From Kribbella sandramycini (GTDB taxonomy: Bacteria; Actinomycetota; Actinomycetes; Propionibacteriales; Kribbellaceae), in assembly GCF_013131805.1 (NCBI RefSeq), contig NZ_JABJRC010000011.1, forward strand, positions 141,153 through 205,152: a DNA stretch of 64,000 nt, written 5' to 3'. Both the position numbers and the translations under genes were made by a program. Positions 60,654 through 64,000 of the stretch are shown piece after piece. Each line of letters starts with the position of its first letter. Position 1 is the stretch's first letter. A model generated the notes under the pieces. The model had not been told where the DNA came from and made no database searches. It saw only the letters and a list, made by a program, of their open reading frames with translations.

Positions 60654-62489
60654 ATGCGACTCATTACCTGGGCTGCCGCGACCAGTCTGCTCGCGGCGCT
60701 GCTGTCCCCTACTACTGCACCGGCTAATGCAGTAGAAGCCGCTCCGACCGCTGCGCAGGTGTGCGCGGTCTCCTGTGACACGCTCGATCCGTCGCGGGCA
60801 CAGGAAGAGCTGTTCCCGGTACCCGAGAAAGTGCTCAATGGACGCCGCATCGTCCTGCACGTCTCCGATAAGGACGGGATGGCGTGGGGCAGCATCGACA
60901 ACGGCTCCACCAACGATTCGGTCTGGCTCGACCGCAGCTGGGACGGCGGTGCCACCTGGGAGGGCCTCCTCGGCAAGGCGTGGATCCCATCCGGATGGAC
61001 CGGGACGCGCACACTGATGTACAACCTGTCCGACCCAGGCGGCCACCGCCGCGGCATGATCCGCGCCTGCGGGGATGCCGCCGGCGTCGACTGCACCGCA
61101 TGGGTGTATCCGTCGGTCTGTGCGGCGGCCTGTGACGGCAGCGACGGCCCGTCCGGCGACAACCAGCCGGTGCCTTCTGCGACGCTGGCCAACCGCCGGA
61201 TCGCCCTGCACATCGACAACCGCGGAATGGCCTGGGCGACGCTCGACAACGGCAAAGCCGACGATGAGGTCTGGCTGGATCGCTCCTGGAACGAAGGCGC
61301 CTCCTGGCCCGGCGGCTCCTCTCTCGGCCGGGTCAGCGTCGGTGCCGGCGCGACGTCGGTCCGCACCAAGCTCTACGCCAGCACCGATCCCCGCTCCAAG
61401 CTGTACGGCGGCGTCGTCCGCGCGTGCGGCCGGGCCGTCGAAGGCCAGAACGGCGCCTGTACGGCGTGGGCGCGGCCGGCGTCCGATCGACTCGGTGCCG
61501 CAGCTGACGCGCTGATGTACGCCTATCAGCCGCACACCGCGTGGTGGCTGTCGAGCTGGTGGAACTCCGCGGTCGCGCTGACCACGGTGATGGACTACCA
61601 GCAGCGCACCCGGCGTACCGATCTGCGCTGGATCGTCAACGAGATGTACGAGAAGAACCGCGGTGTGTTCCCCGCTGGAGTGAAGAGTGGCGACGCACTG
61701 GAGGGGAACTTCATCTCGCGCGCGATCGACGACACCGAGTGGTGGGCGATCGCCTGGATCCAGGCCTATGACCTGACTGGGGAGCGCAAGTACCTCGACA
61801 TGGCCGTGACGATCGCGAACTACGTCCAGGGCTATTGGGACACCGGGTCGTGTGGCGGCGGCGTGTGGTGGGACCGGGAGCGGACCTACAAGAACGCCGT
61901 CACCATCGGCCTCTACATCCGGATGACGGCGGCGCTGCACAACCGGCTCGCTGGTGACACGGTGTGGTTGCAGCGGGCCACCACCGGCTGGAACTGGTTC
62001 AAGAACAGCGGGATGATCAACTCGGCGGGCCTGGTGAACGACGGTCTGAACGGCTCGTGCGGTAACAACGGGCAGACTGTGTGGACGTACAACCAGGGCC
62101 TGGCGATCGGCGGCGCGCTGGAGCTGTGGCGGGCGACCGGGGACAGCGCGGTCCTCGCGAAGGCGCGGCAGCTGGGTGATGCGGCGATCTCCTCCTCGCT
62201 GCTCAGCCCGGGCGGGATCCTGACCGAGTCCTGCGACGCGGCCGGCACTTGTGACGACAACCAGAAACAGTTCAAGGGCATCTTCATGCGGTACCTGATG
62301 GATCTGGCCGACAGCACCGGCGATTCGGCGTACAAGACGTACGCGCAACGGCAGGCCGACTCGATCTGGCAGCACGATCGGGACGCGCTGAACCGCCTCG
62401 GTCAGCGGTGGGCCGCGGGCGGCGTCCGGGACTGGCGAACCCAGGCCAGCGGGCTGGGCGGACTCCTCGCGGCGACCCCGAAAAGCTGA
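60654..62489 (+). CDS. Secreted GH76-family alpha-1,6-mannanase-like enzyme
   Basis: A 611-residue secreted protein. The signal peptide spans about residues 1-26. Two beta-rich repeats follow (GMAWGSIDNGSTND and GMAWATLDNGKADDE, about 30-270). The catalytic GH76 domain carries the paired catalytic Asp in SRAIDDTEWWAIAWIQAYD. GH76 enzymes cut alpha-1,6-mannan. With the AbfB-bearing GH2 enzyme it suggests attack on mannan- or arabinan-containing walls. GGAGG lies upstream of the ATG at 60654. Confidence 0.92.
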   Translation: MRLITWAAATSLLAALLSPTTAPANAVEAAPTAAQVCAVSCDTLDPSRAQEELFPVPEKVLNGRRIVLHVSDKDGMAWGSIDNGSTNDSVWLDRSWDGGATWEGLLGKAWIPSGWTGTRTLMYNLSDPGGHRRGMIRACGDAAGVDCTAWVYPSVCAAACDGSDGPSGDNQPVPSATLANRRIALHIDNRGMAWATLDNGKADDEVWLDRSWNEGASWPGGSSLGRVSVGAGATSVRTKLYASTDPRSKLYGGVVRACGRAVEGQNGACTAWARPASDRLGAAADALMYAYQPHTAWWLSSWWNSAVALTTVMDYQQRTRRTDLRWIVNEMYEKNRGVFPAGVKSGDALEGNFISRAIDDTEWWAIAWIQAYDLTGERKYLDMAVTIANYVQGYWDTGSCGGGVWWDRERTYKNAVTIGLYIRMTAALHNRLAGDTVWLQRATTGWNWFKNSGMINSAGLVNDGLNGSCGNNGQTVWTYNQGLAIGGALELWRATGDSAVLAKARQLGDAAISSSLLSPGGILTESCDAAGTCDDNQKQFKGIFMRYLMDLADSTGDSAYKTYAQRQADSIWQHDRDALNRLGQRWAAGGVRDWRTQASGLGGLLAATPKS

Positions 62490-62523
62490 GGTACTTCGGA
62501 TGCTTATTTACTAAAACCGGACC

Positions 62524-62548
62524 CCGGTGGTCACCTCCGAACCACCGG
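62524..62548 (+). terminator. Stem-loop after the GH76 gene
   Basis: CCGGTGGT (62524-62531) pairs with ACCACCGG (62541-62548) across a nine-base loop, 35 bp after the GH76 stop. There is no U-run, as is common in actinomycetes. Confidence 0.55.
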
Positions 62549-62688
62549 TACCGCAGACTGGTCGGGTGGATGCTCCGGAGAACCGCTCAGGCTCTTCACG
62601 CCGAGTAGGCGGAACTCTGGCCAACCATCCGACCACCGGCGTACCGTCTGCTGCGCAGGATCGGCCGGCTCACGATCGGAGGGCGTGA

Positions 62689-63339
62689 ATGGCATCGTGG
62701 CTGTTGCGCGCTCAGTGGGCCCATCGCGACGAGACCGTCGAGCAGCGCGCGCTCCGGGTGGACCGCACGCTGACGGCGGTCGCGGTCGCCTTCCCTGAGG
62801 TCCACGCCTGGACGCAGGACGAGCGCTGGGGGTACCACGTCCTGGAGGCGGACGGCTCGGTGCCACTCGAGGAGATGGTCGAGGCCACCACCAAGGTACT
62901 CGCCAACGGCTCCAGCACGACGCGCCTGCACCTCCAGAGCACCGGTGACCTGCCCTGGCTGTTCGACCTCTCGATGGGCGGCACGCTCACCACGGTCTCG
63001 GACCAGATCACGTTGCACTGGAGTGACGAGAGCGCCCTTGTGCACTCAGAGCGCTTCGCTCAGGTACTCCGAGCCGTCGTGTCGATCTGGGAGCCGGAGT
63101 GGGCCAGCATCGCCGACACCGAACTCGCCGCCGCGGCCGGGGTCTTTCGGCGCGGGATCCCGATGATGGGCTGGCTGACGTACGTCCGCGGCATGGTGGC
63201 CGGCGCGCACGGGATCGACATCCAGCTCACGCCGTTCGAGCGGGGCACTCTGCTGCAGGCACCGGTTGCGCCGGCGGATCTGACTCCGGTGCACATTTGC
63301 GCCGCGGCAGCGCTAGTCGGCATCGCTCCGGAAAGTTGA
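62689..63339 (+). CDS. Unknown protein, possibly Imm52-like
   Basis: A 216-residue soluble protein. The segment WEPEWASIADTEL followed by GIPMMGWLTYVRG recalls the Imm52 family, whose members neutralise polymorphic toxins; this is a memory-based match. No toxin gene is visible here, so it could be an orphan immunity gene or unrelated. GGAGGG precedes the ATG at 62689. It overlaps the convergent kinase gene by 27 bp. Confidence 0.45.
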   Translation: MASWLLRAQWAHRDETVEQRALRVDRTLTAVAVAFPEVHAWTQDERWGYHVLEADGSVPLEEMVEATTKVLANGSSTTRLHLQSTGDLPWLFDLSMGGTLTTVSDQITLHWSDESALVHSERFAQVLRAVVSIWEPEWASIADTELAAAAGVFRRGIPMMGWLTYVRGMVAGAHGIDIQLTPFERGTLLQAPVAPADLTPVHICAAAALVGIAPES

Positions 63340-63798
63340 TCGGTCCCAGGTCGCGTACTCCTCGGCGGTCGGGCGGTCGAAGAGGCCGTCGAACTCCTCC
63401 AGCTCCAGCCTGCTGAGCTCGAACACATCCGCGGGCCGATTCGCGTTCCGCGCCTCCAGACGCGACCAGAGCACCTCCAGCGGCGGATCGAGCACGATCA
63501 GCTCGGTCTCGGCGCCTAGATCCTTGGCCCGGGAGCGGAACAGATCACGCTCATCCGGACCCCAGCAGCCGTAGTCGAGGATGACATTGCCGCCCAGGGT
63601 GAGAACGCGCGCCGCAACGGACCACAGCAGCTCGGATTCCAGCACCCAGCGTTTGCCTTCGAACTCGCCGGCGCCGAACAGCGGCGCCATCCACTCGTCC
63701 GGTGTCAGCCGAACCGCGGAACGCTCGACCTCGAGCTCACGAGCAAGGGTGGACTTGCCGGCTCCCGGCAGCCCCACGATCAGAATCAGCTCCGCCAT
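63313..63798 (-). CDS. P-loop AAA_33/zeta-like kinase
   Basis: A 161-residue nucleotide-binding protein. Walker A is GLPGAGKSTLA near residue 9, and a DYGCWG segment follows. The layout is that of small AAA_33 kinases or zeta-toxin-like kinases, which phosphorylate small molecules. No partner antitoxin is adjacent, so a housekeeping kinase is equally possible. It lies between the Imm52-like gene and the rRNA operon. Confidence 0.75.
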   Translation of the reverse strand: MAELILIVGLPGAGKSTLARELEVERSAVRLTPDEWMAPLFGAGEFEGKRWVLESELLWSVAARVLTLGGNVILDYGCWGPDERDLFRSRAKDLGAETELIVLDPPLEVLWSRLEARNANRPADVFELSRLELEEFDGLFDRPTAEEYATWDRSTFRSDAD

Positions 63799-63856
63799 CC
63801 GCAGAGCTTAGAACCCGCGCGCAACCGCAGGCCACGTATTTTCGCCGGTACATGCC

Positions 63857-63886
63857 AAGGGCCACCCCTTTTACGGGGTGGCCCTT
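63857..63886 (-). terminator. rRNA operon terminator
   Basis: A 12-bp perfect stem, AAGGGCCACCCC and GGGGTGGCCCTT, with loop TTTTAC on the plus strand sits just downstream of the 5S gene in its direction of transcription. Confidence 0.9.
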
Positions 63887-63898
63887 AACAGTGTGAAA

Positions 63899-64000
63899 GT
63901 CCGGCGGCGTCCTACTCTCCCACGACCTCCCGATCGCAGTACCATCGGCGCTGAAGGGCTTAACTTCCAGGTTCGGAATGGAGACTGGGTGTTTCCCCAA
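63899..64000 (-). rRNA. rrf: 5S ribosomal RNA, 5' end cut by window edge
   Basis: The reverse complement reads as the body and 3' end of 5S rRNA, including CCATTCCGAACCTGGAAG, GCGCCGATGGTACTGC and GTAGGACGCCGCCGGAC. About 102 bases are present and the 5' part lies beyond the window. 23S and 16S genes should lie to the right, transcribed leftward into this window. Confidence 0.95.

Noticed and set aside
63029..63040. GAGAGCGCCCTT in the Imm52-like gene
   Set aside because: AGCGCT core is broken.
1..64000. Prophage, integrase, transposase or tRNA genes
   Set aside because: None seen on either strand.

Overview
The window is high-GC DNA with strong G/C third-position codon bias, many GTG starts, SARP/BTAD, L,D-transpeptidase and SWIM/SNF2 genes, and no plasmid, phage or transposon genes. 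This points to the chromosome of a soil actinomycete, probably the Kribbella/Nocardioides side of the Propionibacteriales (inference; no 16S is visible). A partial 5S rRNA at the right edge, transcribed leftward, shows that an rRNA operon lies just beyond the window.

Layout. (1) 36-11905: a WYL regulator and a seven-gene minus-strand defence block: two GHKL (MutL/MORC-like) ATPases, a DUF6339-like protein, an unknown protein, a PD-(D/E)XK protein, a Z1 helicase-like ATPase and a Vsr endonuclease. It is divergent from a C5-cytosine methyltransferase. The set resembles MZA/paraMORC-Z1 systems fused to a restriction-modification module. (2) 11998-18261: aldo/keto reductase, LysR regulator, small conserved protein, lipoprotein L,D-transpeptidase and a BTAD/NB-ARC regulator. 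(3) 18303-28043: two divergent BNR/Asp-box secreted glycosidase-like paralogs. The plus-strand one leads an operon with a GNAT-like acyltransferase, a sugar ABC transporter and a TIM-barrel-like protein. (4) 28081-38131: amidase, SDR, aldehyde dehydrogenase and a complete peptide/nickel-type ABC transporter, divergent from a FadR-type GntR regulator with a palindromic operator. (5) 38136-50821: RING-like SCO0854-family protein, MFS exporter, a tiny gene coding for seven GNEW repeats divergent from a membrane GGDEF protein, a quinone oxidoreductase with a MerR-type promoter, a SNF2-SWIM pair, a lipoprotein and a small membrane protein. (6) 51005-57784: a CE2-like esterase and a four-gene overlapping SMC-like cassette that resembles MksBEF/Wadjet but lacks the TOPRIM subunit. 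(7) 57821-64000: GH2 and GH76 secreted enzymes behind a promoter carrying a perfect LacI-type palindrome, then a possible Imm52-like protein, a P-loop kinase and the 5S gene.

The most unusual signals are the GNEW repeat peptide gene (43001-43198), a cluster of GAGAGCGCTCTC palindromes inside the coding sequences of region 4 that occur in all three reading frames, the SMC cassette without a nuclease, and the composite defence block.
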